A stretch of 57,481 nt of DNA from assembly GCA_001839685.1 (NCBI GenBank), contig MLAK01001148.1:18381-75861 (forward strand), read 5' to 3'. Positions 1-10,400 of this stretch are shown piece after piece (position 1 is the first letter of the stretch; each line of letters begins with the position of its first letter). The notes under the pieces were generated by a model, which searched no databases, had not been told where the DNA came from, and was given only the letters and a program-made list of their open reading frames with translations. The DNA comes from Tritrichomonas foetus (lineage: Eukaryota > Parabasalia > Tritrichomonadida > Tritrichomonadidae). Made by a program: the position numbers and the translations under genes.

Positions 1-1124
1 ATAAATAATTCTTATATTGTTGCTATGTATTTGTATTTGTATTCTAATGGGTAATTAAATTTATTTATTATTATATGCAGAAAATAAATTGGATAAAGAT
101 GTTTTAAACAGTCCATTTTTGGGGCCTCACAAATTAAAAATAATCATTTTCTGAAAAAGTTACCATCAGAAAATTTATATTTGAAATATCTTTTGATATC
201 TAATTAATATAGTGTTAATATTGTAATAAGATATATTATATTATTAGTTAATAGCTGCATGAGATGTAAAATAATAATATTAATGATTTAAATCAAATTA
301 AATTTATTCATATTTTATTTTCATTCAATTTTTTTTAGTATAGTCATTATCTATCTTTCTGAAATTCACAAGATAATTTGATATGTAAAATTTAGGACTT
401 GAAATGTCTGTTACTGGGAAAAATAGGAAACTAATAATTTTTACTAATCATATGATTATTTCATTTACTGGTTAACTCTAGATGTAGGGATTGGGTTTAT
501 AAAGAGATGCTTTCATGTCTAATGGTTTTTTGATTTGTTTTCGCAATGCTTTTCTATATTCGAAGTACTCAGATGAATGATAAAAATTTTTTCTTTGAAT
601 AGCATTCAATTTTTTCAATCATTTTCTTCTTTTTTTAATGAATCCACTTTTCACTCCAATATAATATGCTGAAAAAAATATATCATATAAAACATCAAAT
701 ATAAAAAGCTATATCAGAATATAATAAAATATTATAGATAAAATAAAAAGATAATTCTATTTTATATTTACAAAATATTCTGTTAATTATTTTGTAAATT
801 GTAAACACTTACAAAAAGTTTCAATTTCCCCAAGCATGTCATCCAAAAGTGTGGAATAAAAACGAAATAAATTATTATTATGATTTCATCTTTATTAACT
901 ACGTCTATATATTCTTTAAACTAAGTTAACAATTGATTTCATAAATTTTCCCCGAAGATATCGATAAACAACCTATTTCTCTCAAATAAATATAACCATC
1001 TCTTGCTAAACTATGCCCTTAAAGAAATTTTCTTTCATTTTATTTCAGAATCTCACTCAAATAAAACAAATTTGTGAAAACTTTCAAAAATTCAGTTTCT
1101 TTCTTGCAAGTATTTTTTTTCAAT
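1..1124. other. intergenic, no gene seen
   Basis: AT-rich sequence with many stops in all frames. I see no convincing coding region or RNA gene. The only notable string is an AAACTTTTTGTA-like element read on the minus strand at about 814-825, related to the motif upstream of both cyclase genes. Confidence 0.5.
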
Positions 1125-1487
1125 ATGCCTCGGAAAGGAAAAGCCAAGGTAGATCCAAGCTTATCACGACGCTGTTCATCTGAGAAAGATGTCGTGAAGA
1201 ACTTGATCGGCAATTTCGATGCAAAAAACAGTAATGGTGCCAAATTGATAAAAGAATTTTTCAATGATAGACCAATCGAAAAAATATCAAGAAAATCACT
1301 ACTTGCACTCTCACAAGTTATTGGCCCATTAATTGAAACCAAAGTTCCAAGAAATTATCAACGAAGCAAAGAATTAATCATTAAATGGTTTGATGAGAAT
1401 GAACATTCCATCAGACAAAGGAAATGTTATATTAGTGTTAAGTTCAATGAAAATGAATCGATGAATGACTTCAGTAAGGAAATCTGA
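1125..1487 (+). CDS. small basic protein of unknown function, 120 aa
   Basis: The open frame extends upstream to a GTG, but the first ATG is at 1125 and gives a protein starting MPRKGKAKVD. The first 20 residues are rich in Lys, Arg and Ser. The rest looks helical, with a central stretch (RKSLLALSQVIGPLIETK) followed by an SKELIIKWFDENE segment. I recognise no domain for certain. The basic N-terminus and small size would suit a nuclear or nucleic-acid-binding protein, but that is inference. A weak Inr-like string (TCACTC) lies upstream. Base composition is more coding-like than its surroundings, and no other ORF competes convincingly on the opposite strand. Confidence 0.6.
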   Translation: MPRKGKAKVDPSLSRRCSSEKDVVKNLIGNFDAKNSNGAKLIKEFFNDRPIEKISRKSLLALSQVIGPLIETKVPRNYQRSKELIIKWFDENEHSIRQRKCYISVKFNENESMNDFSKEI

Positions 1488-2393
1488 AAAATCAAAATAT
1501 TAGTAAAAATTGGACAGCGATTAATTTTTGCAAATATACCAGAATTGTCATTCTATAATCATCAATTAATTCATAATATAAAGTGCCTTGTCTAACTCAA
1601 TCATCATATTCGATTTCGAAAATTCTCGGAAACTCAAATTTGCATTGAGATATTCATGACATGATGATCAAATCACGGTTTTCAATGTAAACAATTCAAA
1701 ACGAATAAATCATACTGTATTTCATTCGTGTGCAATTATTTTAGTGAGAATAATTAGTGACGTATGACTGAGTTATTGAGCTCTTGGGGAAACAACAATG
1801 TGCATTGATTAATATCGCCTCAAAATTCCAAATAAAATTCGAATGACAATGATTTATTTGTAGAGACAAAAGTTGACACATTTTTCTATATTTAATATAA
1901 GGAGTTGCGACAACATAGAAAAGAAGTTGTTAATACATAAGTGACAAAATAATTGGTTGTTTCGAAAATCTAAAGTTGAGGCAAAATTTTTAGATCAGCA
2001 TTTCAGGCAAAAAAGATGAATAATCTGGAATTGCATTTTGATATTCGTTTGTCACTGATGATAAGTGATCTGTTTAATTAAGCTGCATCATTTCAAAGAT
2101 TGTTTAATTTCAATTGAAGTTTGAATAAAACAATTCAATTTAAAAGGAATCAATCGATATTTCAAAGTATGATACAAATAATGATTTTTTCTCAAAACAA
2201 ACAAAGGAAAATGATTTCCATTCTTTCTAATGTAGAACAACTCGATTCTGCTGCAAGATTGGTTTTTAATTCCGGAATTTTTATTTTGATTGCTTCACAT
2301 AATAGTTTGTAAATAAATTTCACCATTGATTCAGGAATTTGCTAATTTTCAATGGTTTACATCCGAAATCGAGACGTTTATAATTACATATTT
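1488..2393. other. intergenic, no gene seen
   Basis: AT-rich spacer. A 63-codon open frame at 2121-2312 begins with TTG, is low in complexity and has no family resemblance. I do not count it as a gene. Confidence 0.5.
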
Positions 2394-2399
2394 TCATTT
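2394..2399 (+). promoter_or_regulatory. Inr-like TCATTT
   Basis: TCATTT matches the trichomonad initiator TCAYWW. Its A would place transcription start 18 nt before the ATG at 2414, the usual short 5' UTR of these organisms. Confidence 0.6.
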
Positions 2400-2413
2400 T
2401 AAAACTCTCGAAA

Positions 2414-2818
2414 ATGAGCTGGATGGATTCAATTGTCAGTGAAACTCAACAAGAAGTTGTTGAAGAGCTTCAGCACCTTGTTGAAGAAAAAGGAATCAAG
2501 GAAAAAGTACTTGCAGACACTCAAGAATTAGCAAAAATTGCTGCCAGACACATTCTCGATGAATCACAGCCAGAACTTCAATCATTTCCAAGCATTCCTG
2601 TCGATGGAGACAAGGAACTTCAATACCTCCTTGTTCTTGAATTCCTCCAATCGGCAGGCTTCAAATTTGCTCCAAGCGTTCTCCGTTTTGAAAGCCAACA
2701 TCCAGAAATCGAATTAAATAGACGTGAACTCGGAAAACAGCTCAATCTTTGCACTTATGATCGAACTCCATATCTTGTACAATTAATTGAAGAACAACTC
2801 AAATCTCAAGAAGAGTAA
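2414..2818 (+). CDS. LisH-containing FOR20/FOP-like protein, 134 aa
   Basis: Starts at ATG 2414, 18 nt after an Inr-like TCATTT. The N-terminal 60 residues are acidic and helical (VVEELQHLVEEKGIKEKV). They are followed by a LisH-type segment at about residues 67-98 (LQYLLVLEFLQSAGFKF, then APSVLRFESQHPE). This order matches the N-terminal domain of FOP/CEP43 and the small protein FOR20/FOPNL, in which an alpha-helical region plus LisH dimerises and anchors the protein at centrioles or basal bodies. The length is close to FOR20. A basal-body role is inferred from the family; trichomonads have four or more flagellar basal bodies. The alternative is another LisH protein. Confidence 0.65.
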   Translation: MSWMDSIVSETQQEVVEELQHLVEEKGIKEKVLADTQELAKIAARHILDESQPELQSFPSIPVDGDKELQYLLVLEFLQSAGFKFAPSVLRFESQHPEIELNRRELGKQLNLCTYDRTPYLVQLIEEQLKSQEE

Positions 2819-3090
2819 GTGATTTAATATGCATTTTTCTTATTTCGCAGTTTAAGTAAAAAAAAAATATTTATAGCATTAATTCAAATCTCTTTTATCT
2901 CTTTGAAATTTTCTTGATATATTTTTAATCAATAAATTACCGGAACTAGCATATAATTTTACACAATGTGGCTCTTTACAAGGACAATATTCTTGTTCAA
3001 AGATTTTGAAAAGCTGGTAAGGTGAATTTCAGGTTAATAATTCGTTTGCGGAAAATTTCGTATCTCTATGAAATAAAGCGAACGTTATTT

Positions 3091-3096
3091 TCACTT
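3091..3096 (+). promoter_or_regulatory. Inr-like TCACTT, distant
   Basis: TCACTT fits TCAYWW but lies about 54 nt before the ATG at 3147, further than is typical. A 5' leader from here would contain an out-of-frame ATG at 3125. Either this is not the true start site or the gene has an upstream ATG. Confidence 0.3.
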
Positions 3097-3146
3097 TTTG
3101 ATAAATATTTCGGCTAGATATCGTATGAAAAAGTTTAAATACTTGA

Positions 3147-5183
3147 ATGCAATTCCCCTCCTTCGCGCGACGCGCGACGAGGCAGCCATTCGAATTCGAA
3201 CGACCCGGACAATCTTCAGCCCGTCCTTCTGCAGCTCACCAGCCTGATTTCACTCTTTCAGTATCGAACAATGCAAATGAAAACGACGATTTCGGTGGAT
3301 ACAGCGGATATAACGAAATGACAACAAGCGCAAATCAGCCAACATTTGATCAAATTTCTAACGTCAGCAATTATGAAGCCCATGGAAATAGTTTTTATTA
3401 TCAAAATATGAGAAATAATAATATTCAAAGCAACAATCAAATAAGTCCAAGAAATGGTCAGAAAAACCAAATAATGAAACAAAAAGCTCGTAGGAAGGTT
3501 TTAGACACGCTTTTTCTTGTGGATTTATTTAATACATCGAAATTCGATCAATTTGAAAAAATTAATGCTTCGTCAAAACATTTGACTGATGTTGATTTGG
3601 ATGCTCTTCGTGAACTCACGCAAATCAAAAAAGCCGATTTCAGTGATAATTTTCTCCCACTCGAGCCTTTTTCAATTCTGCCTAATTTAGAACAATTAGA
3701 TTTATCATGTAATGATCTCAAAAAGTTTGATTTCAATTATAGCAACCAGTTAACCGAAGAAAAAGCATGGAGTTCACTTCATACCCTTGATTTAAGCCAT
3801 AATTTATGTTTTAACATTATTTCTGACCTTTCAATGATTCCACTTCTGACTAATCTAAATTTATCAAGCAATAGTTTGACACTTCTTCCATCGAATTTGA
3901 TGCAATTCACATGTTTAACTGATTTAGATTTATCTAATAATAATTTGAATAGTGATTTGGCTCTTTTTTCTTTAGCAACTATTCCATCACTTCAGACTTT
4001 GAATTTAGATCGAAATAACATAATTCATATTCCGAAATTCCAATTTGGATTTGAATCTCTTTTGAAAATTTCTCTCAAGTATAATAAACTCGAAATGTCC
4101 GAAGATATGGACTCATTAGCCGATTTAAATCTCCAAGAAGTGAATATTATTGGAAATCCAATCTGTATTCGTCACTCCCACCTTTCCGAAATCAAAAAAA
4201 TTTGTGCTAATGCAAAAATCGACCTCATTTGTGATGCTCCACCCCCTCCATCAAAACCTTCTCTGATGGGACCATTTCGCTCTGTTCCGCTTGATCCACT
4301 CACTCTACCATTCTTTTCAAAGAACCATATTCGTGCTCTCAAAAAGAAATCAATGGTTCGTGGTTCTCAGAAAGTTCCACCCCTTAATTTTCCAAACCAA
4401 GAAAATCTTGGAAAACTGAGTGACAATGGGAAAAATACAAAAAATGAAAATGAAGGTGATGTTGATGTTTTTATGACTGCTTTTCAATCAAAATCGATTG
4501 AGCCAACACAACTTCCATCAAATTCACAATTTGATAATCTCGAAGATACTTTTTCAAATTCACAATTAAACATATGGAGTGAAATTCCAGTTGTTCAAGA
4601 AGAAAGAAGGAAAAAGTTAACAATGAAAGTAAGGCCACTATATATAAAATCGTTTAACCAACTTCAATTTATTGTGAAACATCCTGAAGCTAAGATTTCA
4701 ACACCCCGTTCACAAAATGGAAATGGAAATGATGAGGAAGATGGCTATATTAATTATAATAATATTGATGATATTGATGCATTGACTATTGATGAAATTC
4801 CTGAGTTTGCCATAAAAGAACCAGAAACATCACGCAGGAAGAAAAGTGGTAGAATTAACAGTCTTGGACGCAATTTCAATAATAGTCTCACTAATAGTTT
4901 AAGTAGTACGCGAGTGAATAATAAGAGTAAAAGAAGTGGAAGATCTCCTTCGTCTAGGCGCAGAGAGGAGATTGGATATACAAAATCACAAATTAACGAT
5001 ATTTTAACAGATATGGATGAAAAATTAATGGCTGTGGAAAGAGAAATGCAAATTGCAGATGATTCTGGTCGAACAAAATCCGAAAATATGCTTGACCAAG
5101 ATAAATTTGCAGCGTTGCATAAACAGCATGAAACTATTCGAGCGAATCTGATGAATACTCTCAATCCTAACCAAAATCAGTAG
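3147..5183 (+). CDS. leucine-rich repeat protein with C-terminal coiled coil, 678 aa
   Basis: Starts at ATG 3147; the first 30 codons are unusually GC-rich for the window (cgcgacgcgcgacg). Residues 1-110 are low-complexity. From about 145 to 350 there are six or more LRRs of the LxxLxLSxNxL type (for example LPNLEQLDLSCNDL, LTNLNLSSNSL and LQTLNLDRNNI), with an LRR-cap-like end near GNPICIRHSH. Residues 360-570 are a long disordered region with proline patches. Residues 570-620 are Arg/Ser-rich, and the last 65 (SQINDILTDMDEKL onward) are predicted coiled coil. The layout resembles SDS22-type LRR scaffold proteins of cilia, centrosome or cytoskeleton. No catalytic domain is seen. It lies between a LisH protein and a coiled-coil protein on the same strand. 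Confidence 0.8.
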   Translation: MQFPSFARRATRQPFEFERPGQSSARPSAAHQPDFTLSVSNNANENDDFGGYSGYNEMTTSANQPTFDQISNVSNYEAHGNSFYYQNMRNNNIQSNNQISPRNGQKNQIMKQKARRKVLDTLFLVDLFNTSKFDQFEKINASSKHLTDVDLDALRELTQIKKADFSDNFLPLEPFSILPNLEQLDLSCNDLKKFDFNYSNQLTEEKAWSSLHTLDLSHNLCFNIISDLSMIPLLTNLNLSSNSLTLLPSNLMQFTCLTDLDLSNNNLNSDLALFSLATIPSLQTLNLDRNNIIHIPKFQFGFESLLKISLKYNKLEMSEDMDSLADLNLQEVNIIGNPICIRHSHLSEIKKICANAKIDLICDAPPPPSKPSLMGPFRSVPLDPLTLPFFSKNHIRALKKKSMVRGSQKVPPLNFPNQENLGKLSDNGKNTKNENEGDVDVFMTAFQSKSIEPTQLPSNSQFDNLEDTFSNSQLNIWSEIPVVQEERRKKLTMKVRPLYIKSFNQLQFIVKHPEAKISTPRSQNGNGNDEEDGYINYNNIDDIDALTIDEIPEFAIKEPETSRRKKSGRINSLGRNFNNSLTNSLSSTRVNNKSKRSGRSPSSRRREEIGYTKSQINDILTDMDEKLMAVEREMQIADDSGRTKSENMLDQDKFAALHKQHETIRANLMNTLNPNQNQ

Positions 5184-5440
5184 AGATTCCAACAAAGAAA
5201 AAAATTATATTTCTTTTATATTATGTTATTTATTATGATATATCTAAATTTTTGTTTATGCGAAATTCTCATCATTTCTACTTTTTTATATTTTCGACTT
5301 AAAATAGATTTAAATTTAAAGTCACAACATGATTCATTGAAATATGTAACCATGAAAGAATTGTCTATGGTTAATAAATTTTTTGTTAACTGATATATTG
5401 TTTTCAAAAAGTTTAAGAGTTTGTTTATAATTTCCGAAAA

Positions 5441-6901
5441 ATGATGAATAGAGATGACCAGTCATCTCGGGTTCTATCACGCGCTGAAACTGATGCAATA
5501 AATTCTATCCTTGATGAAGAAGAAATGCGATTTGGCCAATTTTCTTCACTCTCACCAAATTTATCTGCCCTCGATGAACAATGCAAGCAGATCTGGTCGA
5601 ATTGGGAAAGCATTCCAACATCTACGGCAAAAACATATCGAAAGACTCCACAAGAGGAGGTAAATTTTCGACCTTCTTCAAAATATGATAACGATATTTT
5701 TGCTGATAATTTCGAACCAACTCGATACAAAACGAATACGAATAACCGTTCTTCTATACCGAATAACGAAAATTTACCAAATTACGACGCGTTTTTACAA
5801 CAAGACAAATTTTCAGATAAATATCAATCACCATCACAAAAGTTCAAATCAAACCTCGAAAACAATTTTGCACTTCCTTCTCGACCACCCCCAAATATAG
5901 ATGATATCACTGGAATCACAGCAAACCGATATAAATCCTATAATCCAGCATCTGATTTAAATAGCAACAATTTTGACTTCAACAATGTAAATACAAATCG
6001 TGGAAATAATGTAAATAATTTGGGTGGAAAGCTAAACAGCCCTTTAAGCGATGCTCGTCGGGATTTGGACTTTTTGGAGGGAAACTCATCGTCGATGACC
6101 CGAAAAAACGGTCGCGGGGACCTTTTTGAAACTGATGTTGGAAATTTGAAAAATGAGATCGATTCAATTATGGCAACAGTACGATCAGCATCAAGAAGTC
6201 CTGTTTCTGCATCTAGTCCCCGTTCTTCAAATATGGACCAATTTTCAATTCCATCCAAATCTGCACCACTTTCTGGAAATACAGATTTCCTTTCAAAGAA
6301 ATTTCAGTCACCACTCCAAACAAAAGGTTCTGAATTGGGTGGTTTGCCAGATAAAGATTTATATATGTCTCCCAAAATTTCAATGAAAAGTGATTTCATT
6401 TCTTCCACATCAAAAACTTCAACATTTAATCCATCATCGAGCCTCTATTCCAAAACGCAACTTAGCTCTTCACCTAGAGCTACAAATTCAACAGCATCCG
6501 CACGCCCCAACCCAGCTGCAGCCACCACCAACTTTAATTATATGAATAATTTTGACGATTCATATCTCCAAAATTCTGTTTCATTGAATGACGATTCATT
6601 TGGTGAGCCAATAAATATCAAGACAAAGACCTCAACAAAGCCAGTCTCGACCCTCAATACTGGGATTCCATCGACAGCTGCAAATTTGGGATCTCCATCC
6701 CAGCCGGAGTCCCTCAGACTGCAGCAGGAAAACGTGCGACTGAAGGCAGAGCTTTTAAAGGCTCAAAAGCAGCTCCAAGCCGAAAAGGAGGAAAATCAGA
6801 AATTGTTGTTATCGCTTGAGAAAAGCGAGCAACTCAGGCAGCGCTACAAAGAAAAGATCGCAATGTATCAAAAACAGATTGAACAGATGCAATCCAAATA
6901 A
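5441..6901 (+). CDS. low-complexity protein with C-terminal coiled coil, 486 aa
   Basis: Two adjacent ATGs (5441, 5444) open the frame. The first 50 residues are acidic and probably helical (RAETDAINSILDEEEMRFG). Residues 60-420 are rich in Asn, Ser, Pro and Thr and look disordered. Residues about 424-486 form a strong heptad coiled coil (LRLQQENVRLKAELLKAQ and onward). No known domain. Such proteins are commonly cytoskeletal or oligomerising scaffolds; function is unknown. No TCAYWW motif precedes the ATG, but a minus-strand AAACTTTTTG string lies about 30 nt upstream. Confidence 0.7.
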   Translation: MMNRDDQSSRVLSRAETDAINSILDEEEMRFGQFSSLSPNLSALDEQCKQIWSNWESIPTSTAKTYRKTPQEEVNFRPSSKYDNDIFADNFEPTRYKTNTNNRSSIPNNENLPNYDAFLQQDKFSDKYQSPSQKFKSNLENNFALPSRPPPNIDDITGITANRYKSYNPASDLNSNNFDFNNVNTNRGNNVNNLGGKLNSPLSDARRDLDFLEGNSSSMTRKNGRGDLFETDVGNLKNEIDSIMATVRSASRSPVSASSPRSSNMDQFSIPSKSAPLSGNTDFLSKKFQSPLQTKGSELGGLPDKDLYMSPKISMKSDFISSTSKTSTFNPSSSLYSKTQLSSSPRATNSTASARPNPAAATTNFNYMNNFDDSYLQNSVSLNDDSFGEPINIKTKTSTKPVSTLNTGIPSTAANLGSPSQPESLRLQQENVRLKAELLKAQKQLQAEKEENQKLLLSLEKSEQLRQRYKEKIAMYQKQIEQMQSK

Positions 6902-7432
6902 TATTCGATTTTTTCTTGATATTTATATTTTATAAATATAATCGTAAATTATGATATTTTCATATTATTTCATTTTCATATTTTATAAATCGGGAAAATA
7001 CAAAAAGAAAGCATTAACATTTACCATTCGATTTTTTTCCACTTTTGGCCTTTATTTGACCATACCCTTAACAATTCCAACACTCATAATTTTCCGATAG
7101 GTTTTTTCGATCACAAATTTGACCAATGTTATAAACCAGCTTTTTTTAGATTTACTCTATTTACATAAGTTAATAAATTCGAATAAATATCGAAATAGCC
7201 GAAGAAAATGCTCAATATAATTCTGGTTATCTCTCGACCAAATATACATTTAATTATTTTTTGTCTTTTGAAATTGCTAATATGGGGAACGAAGTTATTT
7301 TTTTATTGAATAAGACTTATTCAATGATTTGAATAGATTATTAATTCAAAAGTTCAATTATGCGTTAGAAACTTTTTGTGCATGATTATTTTGATGATCT
7401 GATTATCGAAAATTTTAGGTGACTTTGTAGAG
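6902..7432. other. intergenic, with an AAACTTTTTGTG element
   Basis: AT-rich spacer without ORFs. The exact 12-mer AAACTTTTTGTG sits at 7369-7380, 53 nt before the ATG of the next gene. The same 12-mer precedes the second cyclase gene. Confidence 0.45.
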
Positions 7433-10400
7433 ATGAAAGATTATGGCGCCCTCTCCTTCGCTAGTCAGTCAGAATCTACCAAATGTAGCACGCAGTTATA
7501 CAATATAGCAATGGAATATAAAATATTTTTCCACTCATTTGATCAGATATTTTATTATGTCCATTTCCCTTCCATTGTCGATGACATTATTTTTGTATGG
7601 CTTGGTTGTCAAGTTCTTTTTACATCATTCTGGATCACTCACTCAAATGTGTGGGATTATTCAGAATTATCATCAAAAATAATTTTAACAATAAATAAAA
7701 TTGTGAATTTCAGGACGATAGAAACAAATGTGACCAGCTTTTTATACACTTTTTTTGTATATTTATTCATCTTTGCATGTTCAATTGGGCACTTAGTTTT
7801 TCAAATCATTTGCAGCAAAACACGTGGCCGCATAGTTAATTCTACTCTTTACACCACAAAAATATTTGTTTTTTATCTTCCTGTGATTTTGATTCATCCT
7901 CTTGCAATTTTTTGCGGGAATCTTCTGAAATTTATTGTAATACAACAAGAAATTGACATTAGTGACGTTCCAAAAACTCCACATTCGGAGAATTTCAATG
8001 TGAATAATTCTATTAATGCTCAGAATATTTCTAGATTTGCAGAATTTTTTGGAAATATTGGATTCGGTTCAGCTGTTCAATCAGTTTTGAATAAAGCCAG
8101 CTTATTTGATGATGAAACTCAAAACAATACTTCGAATAAGTATTTATACATATATGCACTTTTCACATTTAGTATTTTATTCTTTATCTATTTTGAAATA
8201 ATTTTCTTTATGTCGTTCAAATTATTTTCATATTCGACATACCTACCAAATTCATTTCTTGCATCTTTTGATTTTTCTCCAATTATTTTAATGATCCTAT
8301 TTTCTTCAATCAGTCAGCTATTTTCATGTGTTTTAATAATTTTTCCAGAATGGTCAATTTATTTCTTGATTTCTTTGCATTCTTTTCTTGCTGGCTACGC
8401 TCTTTTGAAGAACATTCGAGGGAGATTAATTAGTAGAGTTGGCAATTCAATGGTTTTTTCGGTAATTTTCAATTGTATTATTTTAGATATAATTCGTCTT
8501 TTATTCATTGCAGTTGAGGCACCTAATGCTTTTTATTTTATGGGGTTTATTTGCTTTAGCTGTATTTTATCTTTTTTGGTTTCTTACTTTGTTTATGGCA
8601 TGAAGGATCGAAGAATGTGTAGACAAATTGACCAAATAATTGACGAATATGGTGACGAAAATTTGGGGAAAATTGAAATTCGACAAAAGATCTTTGAAGA
8701 TTTAGGAATGGTAAAAAGTTCTAAAAAATCGTTTGAATTTATTGAATTTTTCGTTAAATATCAAAAATACCAATTTATTGATTTTATAACTATTAAATTC
8801 ATGCAAGCTAATCATCAATCGAAACATAATATTCTAAAATTAATGAGAATTTTCGTTCAATTTCCTTGCCTGACTTCATATTTAAATGTTTTGTCACTTG
8901 ATTTGATGGGAATCGGCAATATTTCAATTTTTGGTAAATTTTTGATATATGAGATCCAAAGAATTAAAATACATAGACAATCGTCAAGTTCTGTTGCTGC
9001 TGGTGAATCATTAAAACTTCTCACTTGTTTTGGAAAAGAAATTGAATCAAATATTAAATTTTTTTGGGAACAGAAAAAACTGAAGCCACAAGTTTTGTAT
9101 GGAATTTCTACCAAAATTAATAAACTTCAAATTTTATGGGAAGAAGAAATCTCGCATTTTCAAAATAGTGCACAACATTATGTAAACTATGAAAGATTTT
9201 TAATTGAATGTAAAACAGATTTTTCTGGTGCAATTTATCAACTATATCGAAAACAATTAATTGAAGGAGGTTTTTTGTTCAAGGTTGATAAATGTTATGC
9301 AATGTTTGTTCAACTCTTTCCTGAATATTTAAAAAAGAGAATAATGTCTGCTTCTGGTCGATTTATCGTAAATCAAAAAGATAAAATAGGTTCCACAAAC
9401 AATTCAACAGGAAACCCATCATTTATGAGTCAGACTTTGACTTCATCATCTTCAGAAATTGATGTTCTTCTAGAACAATCATTAGGAAAAAGCCTTTTCT
9501 CGCATTCTCGGTTAAGACTTGCTTTACAAAATTCCACAAAAGATCGAGTTGCTATATCCTCCATCATGATGCAATTTGGTATTTATGTGTCTTTAATAAC
9601 TTCCATTTGTTTTTCTGTGTTTATATATTTGAATTTTCGCCCATCACTGGATAATCGATCAGAAACAGCTGATAGAATCGGACTTGCACGAAGTGCTCGG
9701 TTTTACTCATTTCTGTCTGGAATGGCAATCTTATATAGCCTTTTTGATATCCAGCAAACCAATGAATACAACAATGTGACAAATTTAGGCCCTTTTCCAC
9801 CTATTTTTCATAATTATTCAACATGGGAAGAGTTATCAGTATCTTGGAATTACGCTTCTATTGCTTTCTTTGGTGCTTTTATTGAAGACGTTGTTAGTTT
9901 AGCTGCAAGTGGTGTAAATATATATAAATATTCACCTGTTTTAGTTGAAAAGGTTACTCGTTTTCCAGTTTGTAGAAAATCTTCAAAATTTAACAACGGA
10001 AAAAATTTTGAACAATTTTCTTATGGAAATATAAACCAGGTCTTTTTATATACGTCATTAAGCCAAGCGTTGTCTGCCTCACTTTCATATGTTAATAATA
10101 ATACCAAACCTGATCTTGACCAAATTTTTAGTAATGAAAATATTTGTACAATGCTTAATTCTTCCTACTTTTTACCTGATGCATTTTTGATCATTACGTT
10201 GGAAATGCAATCATATATTTTATCAGAAAGTAAAGCCATTGGAAAACATTTGTTAATTTTGAAAAATACAATTCCTTTAAGTTTTTGGGGTTTGAATATA
10301 CTCATTTTTGCTACTTCTGTGACTTTATATTCAAGGGAAATAAAGTATTTTATGAGCACTCTTATGGGCATTTCTCCACAAGCCAAAATGTCAGCAGTTG

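Noticed and set aside
4754..5164. 136-codon minus-strand frame inside the LRR gene
   Set aside because: Antisense shadow of Arg/Ser- and Asn-rich coding sequence; no independent features.
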